Shown here piece after piece: positions 43,848 to 56,423 of a stretch of 64,000 nucleotides of DNA. The notes under the pieces were generated by a model. That model saw only the letters and a list, made by a program, of their open reading frames with translations, did not search any database and was not told where the DNA came from. The first letter of the stretch is position 1. Every line of letters begins with the position of its first letter. The stretch spans positions 1,736,001-1,800,000 of the forward strand of contig NC_018215.1 of the NCBI RefSeq assembly GCF_000219625.1, read 5' to 3'. This stretch comes from Zymoseptoria tritici IPO323 (lineage: Eukaryota > Ascomycota > Dothideomycetes > Mycosphaerellales > Mycosphaerellaceae). The position numbers and the translations under genes are program-made.

Positions 43848-45483
43848 TCAATCCCAGTGAACCCCCCCAAAAGTGAGTTGGTAGCGCTCAACGTCATGCA
43901 CCGCCACGACGTTCCTCATGAAATTGGCGCCGAAAAGCGGTCCGGAGGGGAGATAGCCATCCGCCTCCTGCTCAGCAGGCCGACTCCAGAAGCCCAAGGT
44001 ACAGAATCCGTTGGAAACATTGCTCTCAGCATCCCCGATTAGGACATCGCGAGGGTTGACTGCAAAGTCTTGTCCGCCAATGCGAAAGGAGACCTCTGGG
44101 ACAGTGGAATTGCAAAACGGATAATACTGGTTAAACACTTCCGGGTAGCGATCAGGTACAGGATCGAAAGCCTGAGCAATGGCATCAACGACCTTCGAGT
44201 GCAGATAGGTAAGGGTAGTTCCAATGTCCAACTTCGAAGGTGCTGTGAGGCCGGTATCGTTCTGAATGGGTGCTACCCACTGCATGAATTCACCGTTCAC
44301 CGTGAATCCATCGACTTGAAAGTCGTAGGTGGAGTACCTTGGGCTAATGTTGTAGTGTGGAAATTGAGACTGGATGATTGGAGTCGAGGCCCACACGCCA
44401 GTGTACGGAAGATTGGCTGGTGCCGGAGTTCCTCCTAGAGATAAGAAGCCGCCAGGAGAACCGTTTGTGTCGTTTTTGCCGCGACGGTAGAGCCCGATTG
44501 TGAACTGTCCTGGAACGACATCGCCATTCTCGATCGCTGAGAATATCCAGGGGTTATACATAGGAGAGCTGTGTTTAGAACCGTGGTTAGTGCGGCTTAG
44601 GTGCGAAGGAGGATGGCAGCTCGACTCACGTGTGGTTGTGGCTTTTCGGGTCTTTATAGACTCCTGCTGTGATGCTCGGGAAACCAAAGCCTAGAGGTTC
44701 TACATTAGGTCGGCATCCTGTCGTTGTCCTTGCAAACATACCAATGAGACCAGATGTGAACCCATCCCCGAACCAATGGAGTGTATCGACCAGAGCATAT
44801 TGCTGTTTGGGTACTGTGACTCCGCCATACGAGACAGTGCCGAAGCCGTATCCACCAGAAGCAAACTCTCCATCGGCATAGCCTATGTTGAAGATCTGAT
44901 CATCTATGCTCCCTTCAGAGAATCCAGGCGGACCAGGGCTGTATGAAATCCAGCGTTAGTAGGTACCCAGTCGCAGCATTGTATCACATGAGAATTACCC
45001 AATGTAGCATTCCTTCTGCTCACTGCATGGTCAAAGACGTCAGTAGATCGCCGGCAAAGTCGCGCAACGCATCCGTACTTACATCACCGTACCATTCACA
45101 TCTTCGCACACGAAATCGTGCTTGGTTAGCCACAGATCGGAACTGGCAGTGTCTAGAATGACATCGTAGTCGGAACCATCGATATTGATAGTAATGGCGT
45201 AGCTCCTGCCCGCATTGACGTTTTCCACAAGTCCATGTCCTCCTCTTCCAAATCCGACATCGAGAGTGATGCCCGAAGAGGTGAGTGGCAGCACGTTTCC
45301 GGTGATGGCAATTCCAAGCTCGGCGATCAGTCGGGTGTTGAGGTCTATGTCGATTTCGAAATCAAGGAGACCGCGACGGGCCCTTTCGGGCTGAGAAACA
45401 TCTTCGAGAGAGCTTGAGGCAGAAACGAGTGTGGCAAGGAGCGTCAGCGCGCTGAGCGAGCTGTGGGAGAAGAGGTTGTGCAT
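43848..45483 (-). CDS. Pepsin-like protease with atypical active-site triplets
   Basis: Five exons on the minus strand, 45083-45483, 44999-45022, 44742-44938, 44630-44690 and 43848-44568, in phase, 467 aa. Exon 2 is only 24 nt. Signal peptide MHNLFSHSSLSALTLLATLV. The order is that of a family A1 protease: first aspartate D111 in VILDTASSDLWL, so Asp-Thr-Ala in place of Asp-Thr-Gly; flap region near FNIGYADGEFASG; HWFGDGFTSGLIGFGFP; second aspartate D342 in KLDIGTTLTYL, Asp-Ile-Gly in place of Asp-Thr/Ser-Gly. A Cys pair (YPFCNST, NGFCTLG) is in the C-terminal lobe. Both aspartates remain, so activity is possible but altered. Next to another A1 protease gene on the same strand. Confidence 0.88.
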
Positions 45484-47070
45484 CGTCCGGGTGATATTGA
45501 AAGCGAATGACAGATGGAAAGACCTCCAACGGGGACGGGGCCGCATCTAAAGTCGATCTGAATCCGCTTACCAGGGAGAAGTAGAATTATCGTTCATCTT
45601 AGCCCCATCCCAACAGCTCGCATTCGCCCGGGACGTAAATATGCTTTGTAGGGGCCCATGCAATCCTACACGTGCATACGAGGATTAGCGCCGACCATGA
45701 GAAACCCATGAAGACCCCTGGTCGGAGCGGCAACCGACAAGTTTCCCAGTACAGATTGGTGCGGAAGTATTGCGAGGAGCGGACACTAGATCATGCTCTA
45801 GAAATGCAGGCTGTAGAGGTGAGCACCGCTTCTAGCCAATTCCAGAAAGAAGCCGTATTGGCTGCTAGAGGTGCTGCCACTAGAAAAGTGTTCAAGACCT
45901 CATTTCCCAGGTGATGGTTCGATCCTGGATGCTGACTGGGGAGGGTGGCGTGAGTCTTGAGATGATGCGCACCTATCTGAGCACCCAATGACTTCGGCAA
46001 GCCATGTCGACGATGAAAAGAAGCCTTTGCGGTGGGTGGTGGCTTGAGAGTAGTGTTGGATTCAACAGCACTTTTCTTCACGGCTTCTCCTGCGACTACC
46101 GCTTTGGCAATTTGGTGTTCATGCCGAATCCTTGGCCTCGACGTGTGATTCCCACGGATTCGTCTTGCTCAAAGTGTAGTCCCTGGCTCACCGCGAAATG
46201 AGGTAACCGTAAACCAAAGATCAGCCTGGCGCTCCGGTCGCAGGCGCCGCGTAGTGTGAGCAGGGCCTTCTGCTTCGAAATGTTAGTCTGGAGCAGCTGT
46301 CCAGGTTCGATGAGCCATCGTGATGAGTGGAATCAGACAACACATGGATTCCAGCCGCTAAGTTTCTTCCACGACTGAACGCTGGTACAGTCAAGTAGCA
46401 GCGCCGGTGGAGATTGATCTCTCTTACGAGGTCAGTGGAAGAAACGAAAGGTATAAGGTACCCCGGACTTTCATGAAGCCATGACTAAGCACGTTCCTTT
46501 CTCACACCTCAGGCACCAACAAACATCAACTTGTTTTGGTAGGGTCTCTGACGGGTTTGAAGCTGCATTGATGAACTCATGTGTTATGCATGAACCGTCG
46601 TGTGAAGAGAGCCACCGTCGCAGACCCAACTTGCGAGATGGACTCATGTGCTCTGCATGGCCAAAGGTCATATATAGAGACTCCCTTCTGCCCGTTCGTA
46701 CCAGAACTATGACTTTGTATCTTCACCGCACATCGGTTCGGGCGCGCTGATCGCTTCCTGCATCCTGCATCCAGTGTTCATACTCATCCTCTGTACACAA
46801 CGAGGCCTGATTTCAATCGCACTGTGAGCTTCTGTTCCCACGTACCCTTCAGCAGCAAGGATTTATGAAAACGAAGCCCCGAGTTCGATATGGAGAACAA
46901 AGGCGATAGATCCCATTATATTTGCTTTACAGAATGTGATAACACTTTGAATAGAATGAACATGTCAGAGCTCCCACACACGGAGGCATTGCAAGATACC
47001 AAGAGGTTGCGACTCCTTCCTGACCAGTGCGGTACTCGGCTCTTCTCTGGAGTCGCAGAGGCAGCAGCCC
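45484..47070. other. Interval between the two protease genes
   Basis: About 1.6 kb without a supported gene. A 96-codon minus frame at 45791-46081 has an ATG but no resemblance or splice context. A TATA-like catatatagag lies near 46670 on the plus strand without a gene following it. Confidence 0.4.
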
Positions 47071-48604
47071 TTAAGAATCCTCAGATCCCCGAGTCCTCTG
47101 CGCAAACAACATCCTCTTATTGCCGATGTCGTAGACTGTAACAAGGCCTTGCAACCAAGGGACTCCTGCGGAGGCAAGACCACTTCCGTTGTCGCCTTGC
47201 ACCCCCAGATAACAGTAGTCCGGGCCCGACTTCGACGAAATCGGCTCGCTCAGCAGCGCTTTCTTCTCGAACCACAAGTCGACCCCGTCGATCCGAAGGG
47301 CAATGGAGGGCACGGCGGCATCACAATCAGCTACCCATCCATGGGCTTCATCATCCCATCGGGCCGGAGGATCGAATAGTGCAGCGGTAGCATTCACGAC
47401 ATTGTCTGGGATGTTGGCGAACGGATTACCACTATCAATCTCGATATGAGAGGGCTGGGCAAGAACATGCTTGCTGGACTCGGTATCGTCCGCGTAGGAA
47501 ACGTAGTGCGGTTCTCCTCCTGTAGGCGGAACGATGTTGTATCCGTCGACGCGGATGATGTAGCCAATGTAATTCAGCTCCGCCTCGGTCAGGGAGGTGG
47601 TTTTGTCAATTGGGAGCGGCAGCGGCGGAGCTGTCAATGGAGTATCCGTGACGAGAAGAAGTGGCGCCTCGACGAAATCTCCAGATTCGACATCGGCCGG
47701 CTTGCCTCCCAATGTCAATTGTCCCGCGTTCGGCCCGGTGTAGTCGTTGTGCACATCCAGCACATGTGAAAACATCGGGGCAATCAACCCTTGATCGATC
47801 GCTTCGAAGATGAATGGCTTGAACAAGACAGTGTCGCTCGTGGTCGCAGAATACATGGCGCCGTGCAATGGCCACGAAAGTCCCATCAAGCCGCAGGTGT
47901 AACCATCGCCGTAGTATGTGGCATTTTCAGCAAGCCCAAGTACAACACGTGGGACAGTCACACCAGCAACGGTAATTGTTTCATAGCCTGCACGTCCTGT
48001 GACCATCTCTCCATCGTTATAGGACATTCCCAGGAGTGTGTCATTGATCTCTCCGCCGCTGAAAGTGTAGTCCGAAGGAAGTGTTTTGGCGAAGCCGCAA
48101 GCATCTTGTGTCCTATGTTGAGATCAGTAGTGTTTATAGAATGCAAATCAAGTCCGTGGGCATCAAGAATGCATACAGTACGGTCTTGTAATCAAAATCA
48201 ATGCACTTGAAATCAGGACTAGGTAGCCAAGCGTTGGAGCTTCCGGTATCGAGAAACACAGGATAGGTGTCCTGTCCGACTTGAATGTCGATAGCAAACC
48301 CGCGCCTCGGACCGAGAGCGTAGAGTGGTGATGCAGCATTGCCAGTGTTGGGAGTGGATCTCCTCCGGAGCGAGGCCGCATTGACTCCAGCGTAGTCGTT
48401 GGTATCGAGCCTTTTGAGAGGGAGTGAATGAGGTGCGATAGGGACATCCAAGCCTTTGTTCAATGATGTTCGTGCTCGAAGCTCCTGACCAGAAGACCGA
48501 GCAACATTGTCCGCCTCGCGCAGGATTTGTGGAGATCCAGAAACCGTGGTGATTGTCGATGCTAAGAGCAAAGAGACCGAAAGGTCAATGCGCAATAAAA
48601 ACAT
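47071..48604 (-). CDS. Pepsin-like aspartic protease (family A1), divergent
   Basis: Two exons on the minus strand, 48177-48604 and 47071-48112, in phase, 489 aa. Signal peptide MFLLRIDLSVSLLLASTITT, then a propeptide with basic sites (LRRRST). First motif is canonical: FLDTGSSNAWL with D119. Second is HIEIDSGNPFANIP with D369, where the residue after Gly is Asn in place of the usual Thr. A Cys pair lies in each lobe (FKCIDF with DACGF; ADCDAAV with DYCYLG). The substrate cleft segment SYNDGEMVTG matches the flap. No GPI signal is obvious. Secreted or vacuolar; probably a paralogue of the gene at 43848-45483. Confidence 0.88.
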
Positions 48605-49249
48605 ATCGTTGGAGTGCGAGGAAAGGAGCGTGTATGCAAAGCAAAAGAATGGCAGCAGCGATAGAACAAGAAACAGCGGTAAGAAATGAAACGAGAGGAT
48701 GCGAGAGCAGTCATGAGGATTCTACAAGCCATGGCCGCACCGCCAGCCATCAATACAGTTACAGTCACCTCACCAGTGAATCCAAGGTGCCTGTGGTGTA
48801 CGGCTCTAGAGCATGTCAAAAGGCTTGCAAGCGCTGAAAGGTCGTCCGGACGGCCCCTCCGAACCAGGCATATCCCTTGTTTTCCACCTGGTATATCCCT
48901 TCATTCCTTGTCTTCACGACGCACGGGCAAGACCAAACCCATGGCAATATCCTTGCAATGGCGTGAATCACCACCGGCGCTGCGATTTGACTGTATGGAC
49001 ATGGGACACCCCCTCAAGGGTGGGATATTGCACCCCAAGGGCCCTTTACCCATCCGATGATACAGCTTGTAAACCCTCACTAACACCGGTACAGTTGGGA
49101 ATCCGTAGTATTGTACGTTCTTGTCTTTTTAGTCACATCGGACCCAGTGAAACGTAACGGTGTGCGATTGCGTTTTGTTCAGACCTTTCGTAGAACAGTA
49201 GGTATAAAGAGCGAATCCGACGTGTGCGATCCTCGATTCGGATAACTTT
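48605..49249. other. Promoter side of protease and 3' side of next gene
   Basis: About 645 bases, no supported gene. Two minus-strand genes flank it. Confidence 0.4.
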
Positions 49250-52200
49250 TTAATCTCTGTAAGCTTTCTTCTCGTATTCACCCTTGGAACTCGTCGACGA
49301 GCCATCGCTACTATCCGAGCTCGTGCTGACAACGTGGAACGAGAAGTCAATCTCGCCGACGAGAAATTTGACATGCCTGTAACAAATCCATCAGCAACCC
49401 GTCCACGGAAGCGAACAACCAACAACGTCACAACATACCTCGTCATCTTGACCACATCATCATTAATACACTGCGCACAAATCTGAATGACCGCAAAAGC
49501 CGAATACTCCGGCTCCGCAATATGGCTCACGCTCAAAATGTCGTGATCAATCTTCTCCAGACTCCGCACGTATCGCCGATGCTGCGGGACTTCCAGGTAC
49601 GGCGGCAGGGGTCTCGCGTGCGCCAGGCTGGAAGATAGCAGCGACAGGAGGCTGGTGAACTGATGCGAGGTCGCGTCGACGGACTGCAGCAGTTTTCGGA
49701 AGTCGACCGACCACTCCGAGTCCGCGGCGGAGGTGGAGAAGGTTCCCGAAGCGTAGCTGATGAGAGCGGTGTACTGCAGCACGCGCTCGACGCAGCCGAT
49801 GAGGCCTTCGTATTCTTCTTGAGGAAAGCGGCCGCCGACGCGGAGTTGGAATTTGGAGAACGCCGAGTTTTGGCGGAGAGTGGTGAGTAAGGAGAGGAGT
49901 TTTGTGAAGACTTTCCTCCGGGCTTGTTCGAGGTGGTAGGCGCGGGTGCCTTTTGTGTCTTCATCGCCGTCGATGCGTTGGATGCGGGAGGTGACGGTCT
50001 CGTGGACGACGGAGTAGAGATTTGCGAGGAGGTAGATGGCGGCGCCGAGGTCTTTACGGAGTTCGGTGGATTCGGAGATGGGATAGGGGAAGATTGTCCA
50101 GATGTAGGCTACTGCGAGACCGCCGCAGACGGTGGCGAGGCGGTAGGGAGCGAGGACATAGGTCTCGTAGGCGGGCTGGCCGTTAGACTCGGAGATGGCG
50201 ACGCCGACTTGTTTGACTTGCAGTTCGTAGCCGACGACCAGGATGGCAGTGATGGCGGAGATGAGGCCCACGATGATGAGCTTCGGAAATTTGAGCAGGA
50301 AGTAGAAGGCGCAGAAGAGCCAGAGCCAGAGGAAGACGATGACTCCAGCGGTCTTGCCGTCGACGATGTACCCTGTGCGATGGATGTAAGATTAGTGGTG
50401 CTTGTGCAGAGGAGTGAGCTGAGAGGAGCTTACATATGACATAGGAAGCGACCATTGCGATGGCTGTGCCGATGATTCGAAGAGCGAACTAGAGACCGTC
50501 AGCATGTGTGTGGAGACATCGTCAGCAGAGGACCACGTACACTCCAGGTTGACTGTCCAGCCGTCCGAGTCATCGAGATCGGGACCATGATCTGCAAACT
50601 CATTAGCAATTTCTCGAAACAATACGAAAACAATGGTCTCACCATAGCCCAAAGCAATCGATGCTTCAAGAAGAAGCTCTGCGTCGCCTCCAAGAAACAA
50701 ATAATCGCAACACTCATCGTAGCCCACGTCACACGAAACCCGAAACTCGACGCATCACTGCGGAAGCCCCTCGGAATCAATCTTATCATCTCACCAATCC
50801 TCTCCCTCCAGTTCCTCGGCGGCATATGTTCCGGGTCCTTCCTCTTCCCATACGATTGTCCCAAGTCAAGGAGTCTCGAACCAGAAGAGTCCATGTCCGC
50901 AGTATACTGATCATCGTCCGACTTGTCTTCCTTCCCGAACGCCGCTCGCACCCATTTCCTGAGCGTCTTCGCTCTCGGAATGATGAGCTTAGTCTTCTTC
51001 AACGTACCGGCATGTTTCCTCTCATCGGCGTAAAGAACGAGATCTAACGCGGCCAGCCCAGCGCGGTGGAGGAGATACTCGACGTACAACGCGAAGAAGA
51101 GCTGTCGTTGATTGGTCTCGCGTTCGTCCATGGATCGAATGTCGCCCGGCTGGATGAACGATGCATCGGAGAAGTCATTGGCCATGTTGATGTTGTGGGT
51201 GGTACACCAGTCTCGAGCTCCTTGTTTCTTGTTCTCGTAGAAGAGATCGATCTTGGCCTTGAACGCTTCTGCGAAACCTGGTGTTCCAGGTGCAGCTTCG
51301 TTGCCTGAGCTCTCCTCATCTTGGCTCTTCTTCTTCTTGGGAGGCTTCGTCAACTCGAACGTGAGCAAAACATGCTGGAATGCCTCGCCAATGCTGGAAC
51401 TCATCATGGCGAAGGGTTCGTGGAGTGACTTCATCAAATGGTGGAGATCGTCCAGTTTCCGCCGTTGAGTCTCCTCGTCTGGGTGGTCGCCGTTGACCGC
51501 CTCCGCTCGTCGCTGAAGGATGTCGATCACGGCATTCAAGCCCCCGATCGGTGTCATGACCGCGCGCATCAGTTTCCACATGCCCGAAATATCCTTCGGT
51601 TCCAGCTTACCAATCGCAACCTCCCGCTTAGCGAAGCCAATGTCTGTCGGGATCTTGGTGTAGAGACCGTACAACTTCTCCAGACTTCCCTTCAGCTTGC
51701 GACCTTCAGGCGTCATCAAAGTCACTGGCTCGTCATCAGCGCCCTTGGACTTCTTTCCCTTCTTCACCGCCCGCTGTTCCCTGCCAGCAACATGCGGATC
51801 GAAGTCCTCCAAGCTCTGCAGATAGGCTCCTTGGGCTTTCAGCAGACCACTGAGACCGTTCAGATAGCCCGCCATCTCCTTGAAGACCACCATCCGCGAG
51901 CTGATGGGGAAGACGAACAAGCTGACTCCCGTTGCGATTCCGAAACCCGAAAGGAATGCGATGAGAAGCCTTCTCATGAACGACTCCGCATAAGCCATGG
52001 TGGGAAACTGAGTCCCGTAAGTCGTGGAGACGATGGCAAAAATACTATACAAGATCACGGGAAACTGAAATTGCCTGCAAAAATCGTCAGCACTCCTCAC
52101 TATCTCGAGCACAGTAGAACTCACGGTCTTGCGGCTCGCAGCGTATTAACCAAAAACGTCTGCACAATCAGAAAAATCGCCAACACCGCCGACGCCGAAG

Positions 52201-52734
52201 AATTATATCCCGTCGGCGGAGCTCCCGCAGGCGTCGTGTTGGTCCTCGCCCGGATCCCGCACCACAGCGAGAACAGACACACAGCTGCCGCGACGCAGAT
52301 TGAAACGACGTTTAGCATCATCGTTTGCACGAACATGCCTCTTGGGAGGATACCTTTACATGACGAATCAGCGCAAAGACCTTGGGTGAATCGACTATAT
52401 TCCGCAACTCACACATTCCCAGTGTCGCCGCGATGGCGACCAAGTATCCCAGCGTCGTGAATTCCGCTGCCACGGCGGGGGATTGATACATTGCGATGGC
52501 GATTGTGGGCGGTAGGGAGCCCTTTAGCATCAAGATGAGGGTGCTCGCGTCCAAGCCTGCTTTGGTCCATAGTTGCTTCAACTGATTCGGCTTCTTGGCG
52601 TCGTTTGCGTCGTCACTCGTGTCGTTATTGTTGTTGCCATTCGATTCCCCAGAATGAGTCTTGCTGGGCGAAGACTCTGTTCCGCCGTCATCCGAGCGGC
52701 GGTCATGATTGGTTTTGTCCCGTGAGGTGCTCAT
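49250..52734 (-). CDS. PF10337/DUF2421 multi-pass membrane protein
   Basis: Seven exons on the minus strand: 52413-52734, 52125-52353, 50643-52074, 50541-50591, 50434-50488, 49439-50372 and 49250-49376, total 1049 aa, the family's usual size. Two exons are only 51 and 55 nt. The acidic, Asn/Asp-rich N-terminus leads to the first six-helix bundle (PPTIAIAMYQ, MFVQTMMLNVVSICVAAAV, FLVNTLRAARPQFQFPVIL). A long hydrophilic middle follows, then the second bundle restored by the short exons (LLWAM-IMVPISMTRTAGQ; IIGTAIAMVASYVI-WYIVDG; PKLIIVGLISAITAILVV) and the DUF2421 domain (YELQVKQVGVAI, APYRLATVCGGL, RKDLGAAIYLLANLYSVVHE). Related to aromatic-acid exporters of the FUSC superfamily. Transport substrate unknown. 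Confidence 0.88.
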
Positions 52735-53229
52735 CTTGTTCTGTGGCCTGTGGCCGGGTGGAGAGTGACTGTTATTATCTGTGCATGGGAGGCCAGGATG
52801 AAGCTGGTCGAGCTCAAGAGTCTGTGTTTTTCACATGCATGGGTGGTGATGGAAGAAGTAACAACTCTTACCGATGGTCAGCCGTAGCATGGTTCGCGTG
52901 AAACTTTATTCGAGCTGCAACCCTAACGCGCCACATTCTACTAAGCATCAGAGGCGGTGCAGTGACTGTATATAAAAGCGTTGTAGTGAGCGCTTGCATG
53001 AACCGAGGATTGCAACTGAAACTCGCTCCGAGAGGAAGTAGGGAGTTTCGGTGGGAAGAGCGACGTGATGTTGTGTAACCCGGATTTGCGACAAATCCAA
53101 AGTCCGAGAACACAAGCTTCTCGAGCCGCAAGGCCCAAGATCAGAACTCAACGACGAGTATTTTCCATTAAGTGACGAGCGTCTCGGACGCTCGCAGATT
53201 CAAGACTCAACCACGAAAACTCGCTCTCT
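52735..53229. other. Intergenic region between two minus-strand genes
   Basis: About 495 bases; promoter of the membrane protein gene and 3' end of the DHH gene. A TATA-like tatataaaag lies at about 52970 (plus strand). No gene supported. Confidence 0.4.
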
Positions 53230-54954
53230 TCAAGACTTTGCCGCAGCCTTCTTCCCAAAATATCCCAACAACGTGTTCTTCTGCCCACCATCAATCGCCT
53301 TCCCCTTTCCCTTCGCTGAACTCGCATCTTTCTCTCCCGTCGTCTTCGCGACCTTGACGCCAATCTGCATACGACGCATCAAGTCCTCGAAGTCCTCCTT
53401 CTCCACAATCCCGCCCGAAGCCTGGACGTGGCCTCGGGCGAAGTTATCGCCCAGACGTTCAAGGAGTGGGATCTTCGGCGCAGCTCCCAGGTCTGCAGTT
53501 CCGTCGTGTTCGAGTTTGACGCCCTCTGTGCCGCCTTCGTCATCGGCGATTCCGACTTCCGGTAGTCGTGCGTAAGCTTTCAGACTTTCGATGATATTCA
53601 CCGGCGGGTCGCGACTCCGCGCACACCGGGGTATGCGACAGGAGAAGTGCACTTTGCCTTCGGTATAGTCTTCGTTCGCCACGAGGACGATTTCGAGGGC
53701 TTTGCTTTGGAGGTGGCCTGCCCAGCGTGTGGCGATAACGGGGTGGACTGTTCGTTCGTGCGTTAGCTAGGTCTGCTCTGGTGGATGGTGGAGACGAGGT
53801 GAGTATACCTTGCGCCTGACTTTTGATCCTGAACACAGCAATCTTCCCATCGGGCGAGAACTTCGGCGCGGTATGTGTCACTCGCTCAACCTCCGCATTG
53901 ACCTCCGCCCGGGCTGCCAATAATCTAGGATTCTTTAGCACACTCGCCGGCTCTGCGGTTTCGCAGAGTGCATCCCAGGCAGACCTGACGTCGAAGGTGG
54001 CTGTTCTTCGAGGCGCATTGATGAGGGAGACCACGTCGTTGAGCGTCTTTTTCGAATACTTTTTCATCGTGGGTTTCATGTCCGGAAACGGAGGCTCCCA
54101 TTTCAGTGTGTTGCCGAGATCGCCGTGAGTGCCGACGACGCAGAGCCAGTCTGTTGTTGAGGCTACATCGGGGTGTAGAGGTTCACAAAGGTGGTAGGTG
54201 AGGAGAGCGGAGGTTGCCACGGGTGGGGAGAGACATGCTGTGACCTGGAGGGAGGGGATGTCAGTATGTTTGGATAAGTTATGGCACTGCACAACTCACA
54301 TGCTCCGACTCAGTTGGAAAGTCCTGTTCCGTTGCATGATGGTGGTCGACGATCAGTCCAGTATGAGGGCTGTCTATGATGCTCGGACCAGATCGACTTC
54401 CCTGGTCAACCACAAAGACGAATGCCGGCGAACATGAAGCCATCTTCTGCCGCTCATCTTCGCTATGAATGTTGGTTCCTTTCGATAGCAGATGGACATG
54501 TATTCGTTCTTTCGATAGTCCAAGTAGAATCAGAGTATGTCGCAGTATGGCGCCGGCGGACAGGCCGTCTTCGAGTGTTATTAGTATGCGTGTTTCTGAG
54601 AGATAGTTCATACACCGCATTACCTGCATCTTTGTCCGGTACAATGAGGACATTTCCGTCCGATTTGGCACTGCGTTGCCGTCAGAACACATGCTCACAA
54701 GTCGGCGGTATCCGATGATATGCATTCGGTCCTGAAGCCGATGGCACTCTCACACGATGATCAATGTCATGGACATACCTCTGCAGAATAATCTCTCTTG
54801 CTCTTCCTATTTGAGCTTGCGGAGCGGGCCACTGTATAGAGCCATCCTCGTTCTTGATAGACGGCGTCAAGTGATACTCTGGAACTTCGACCTTTGCGCG
54901 CTTTGTTGGCTGTTTCTCCTGGCTGGGTGGCGCCTTTCGCTTGGAGCTGTTCAT
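53230..54954 (-). CDS. DHH/DHHA1 phosphoesterase
   Basis: Five exons on the minus strand, 54779-54954, 54624-54670, 54300-54568, 53809-54244 and 53230-53747, giving 481 aa. The second exon of 47 nt carries VLIVPDKDAD. The N-terminus is Lys/Pro-rich with a KRAKVEVPEYHLTP motif. DHH domain: VPDKDADGLSAGAI at 69-82, FVVDQGSRS at about 126-134 and the DHH triad at 149-151 (VDHHHAT). The DHHA1 part holds the Gly-Gly signature GHVQASGGIVEKEDFE. The C-terminus is basic and Lys-rich, ending LLGYFGKKAAAKS, a PIP-box-like or nuclear tail. Metal-dependent hydrolases of this family act on exopolyphosphate, cyclic dinucleotides or single-stranded DNA ends; which applies is not shown. Confidence 0.9.
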
Positions 54955-56423
54955 GGCGGTCCGATAAAACGACAGGCGGACGGGATAGATTCGTGTGCGT
55001 ACAGGCGTGTCAAGCAGGATTCCCTGGTATCGGCGACCACGCTGCAGCATTCGTTCTGATGATGATGTCGATGAGGATACCAATGTTCTTCACGCTGTTT
55101 CACTGCTGACTGAGGCACCCATCGTGTGGCTGTTCTCCTTCGCCTGAGGCTGAAATGAAGTGATGGTGACATCATGAAGGAAAATGAGATGAGGCGTCCA
55201 AACGCATATACCGAACAGAGGCAGTGCGGTGTCGATCCCGAGGTCATTTCCGGGGGCATGCACGTGGCCTTGCGCAACTCGCTGGGCTCTTCGAATGTTG
55301 CACTCTTCTTGCGCGTGGGATGGACAAGAGAGCGAATGGGATGCCCTGGTCTTGCGCAGAATGAGAGAACAGGCATCGCGCGTCGTTGTCCATGCCATCC
55401 CAGTCGGCGCGTGGAAAGACGGGGATGAGATCATGGGTGTATTTGAGGCTCTGTCAGCTCTCTCGGGGTCTAGAACGCGATGGCTAGATGTCCATGTCGA
55501 TCGCTGGGAAGCTCCTCTTTGATCGCTTCTCCCAGAAATCCTGCCCAGCTCCGTCGTCAATGCACCGAACGCTGGCCTCTCGCATAGCCCTACCATCTAA
55601 GGTACCTACCCAACCCACTTTCCCTGCTTGCTGGCTCTGATGAGTGTCATCCAACTACTCCACCCCGACTCGACTCCAAATCTCATCTCGATCATCAGCC
55701 CATCGCCAGCATCTGCCTTATCGACCTTCTCAGCCTTGTCTTGTCATCCTCGTCCGGCCTGATCCCAAGACAATCATCACACCACTCCACGAGGCGGGCC
55801 TGCACCTCCACTAATTCGACTCTGAGACTGCCGCAGAGCCTCACCCATCCCACTCCCACCTCGGTTTCTCATCCTCAGCGCGCGCCTCTCCCTCGTCCGC
55901 TTCGACCACACTTCTCCGCCCACTGCGGCCCCCACCGTCACCGGTGCGGCCGTCTGAAATGCTTCGGTATGTCTGAAACGTCTTCAGCTTTCACTTTTTG
56001 CATCATGTTTCGCAAGCCTGTTCCTCGGCATCGCGCGGTTGGTCGCGCATGAACCCGCGGCGCTGCCGCCGTGAAAGTTGCACCTCGACGGCGCACTGAA
56101 TGGCCATGTCCAGAGGCACCTCCCGTCCGATGTTGATGGAAGAAAGATGCCTCAAGACGTTGTCCCTGCCCGATCTGCGAAACCTTTGCCTTTATCGCCA
56201 TGTCCAACTTCGTGCTCTTGCTGATCGCGCTGCAGGTCGAGATCGAGTACATTACATCTACTCCCGGCCTGTTCAGATACTGGAGCCGTCTGCTGAGCGC
56301 GACGTTGCTTCCAAATCATCGAGCGTCTGAAGGTAGCTCCCCGCCCGTTCATCAACTCCTGGCCGGTGCCATTCTGCCTCAGACATCAGCGAGTCAGGTT
56401 GGGTCTCAATCCTCAACTCGCGG
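54955..56423. other. Divergent interval, DHH and zinc-finger genes
   Basis: About 1.5 kb between start codons. A plus frame at 55295-55522 (75 codons from its ATG; EQASRVVVHAIPVGAWKDGD) looks partly protein-like but has no family and no clean gene model. The stretch 55610-56100 is pyrimidine- and CCA-rich as in long fungal leaders. Confidence 0.4.

Noticed and set aside
43848..45483. Reading the DTA and DIG triplets as sequencing errors
   Set aside because: The rest of the five-exon model closes in phase with conserved family motifs, and both aspartates are intact; error cannot be excluded but nothing indicates it.
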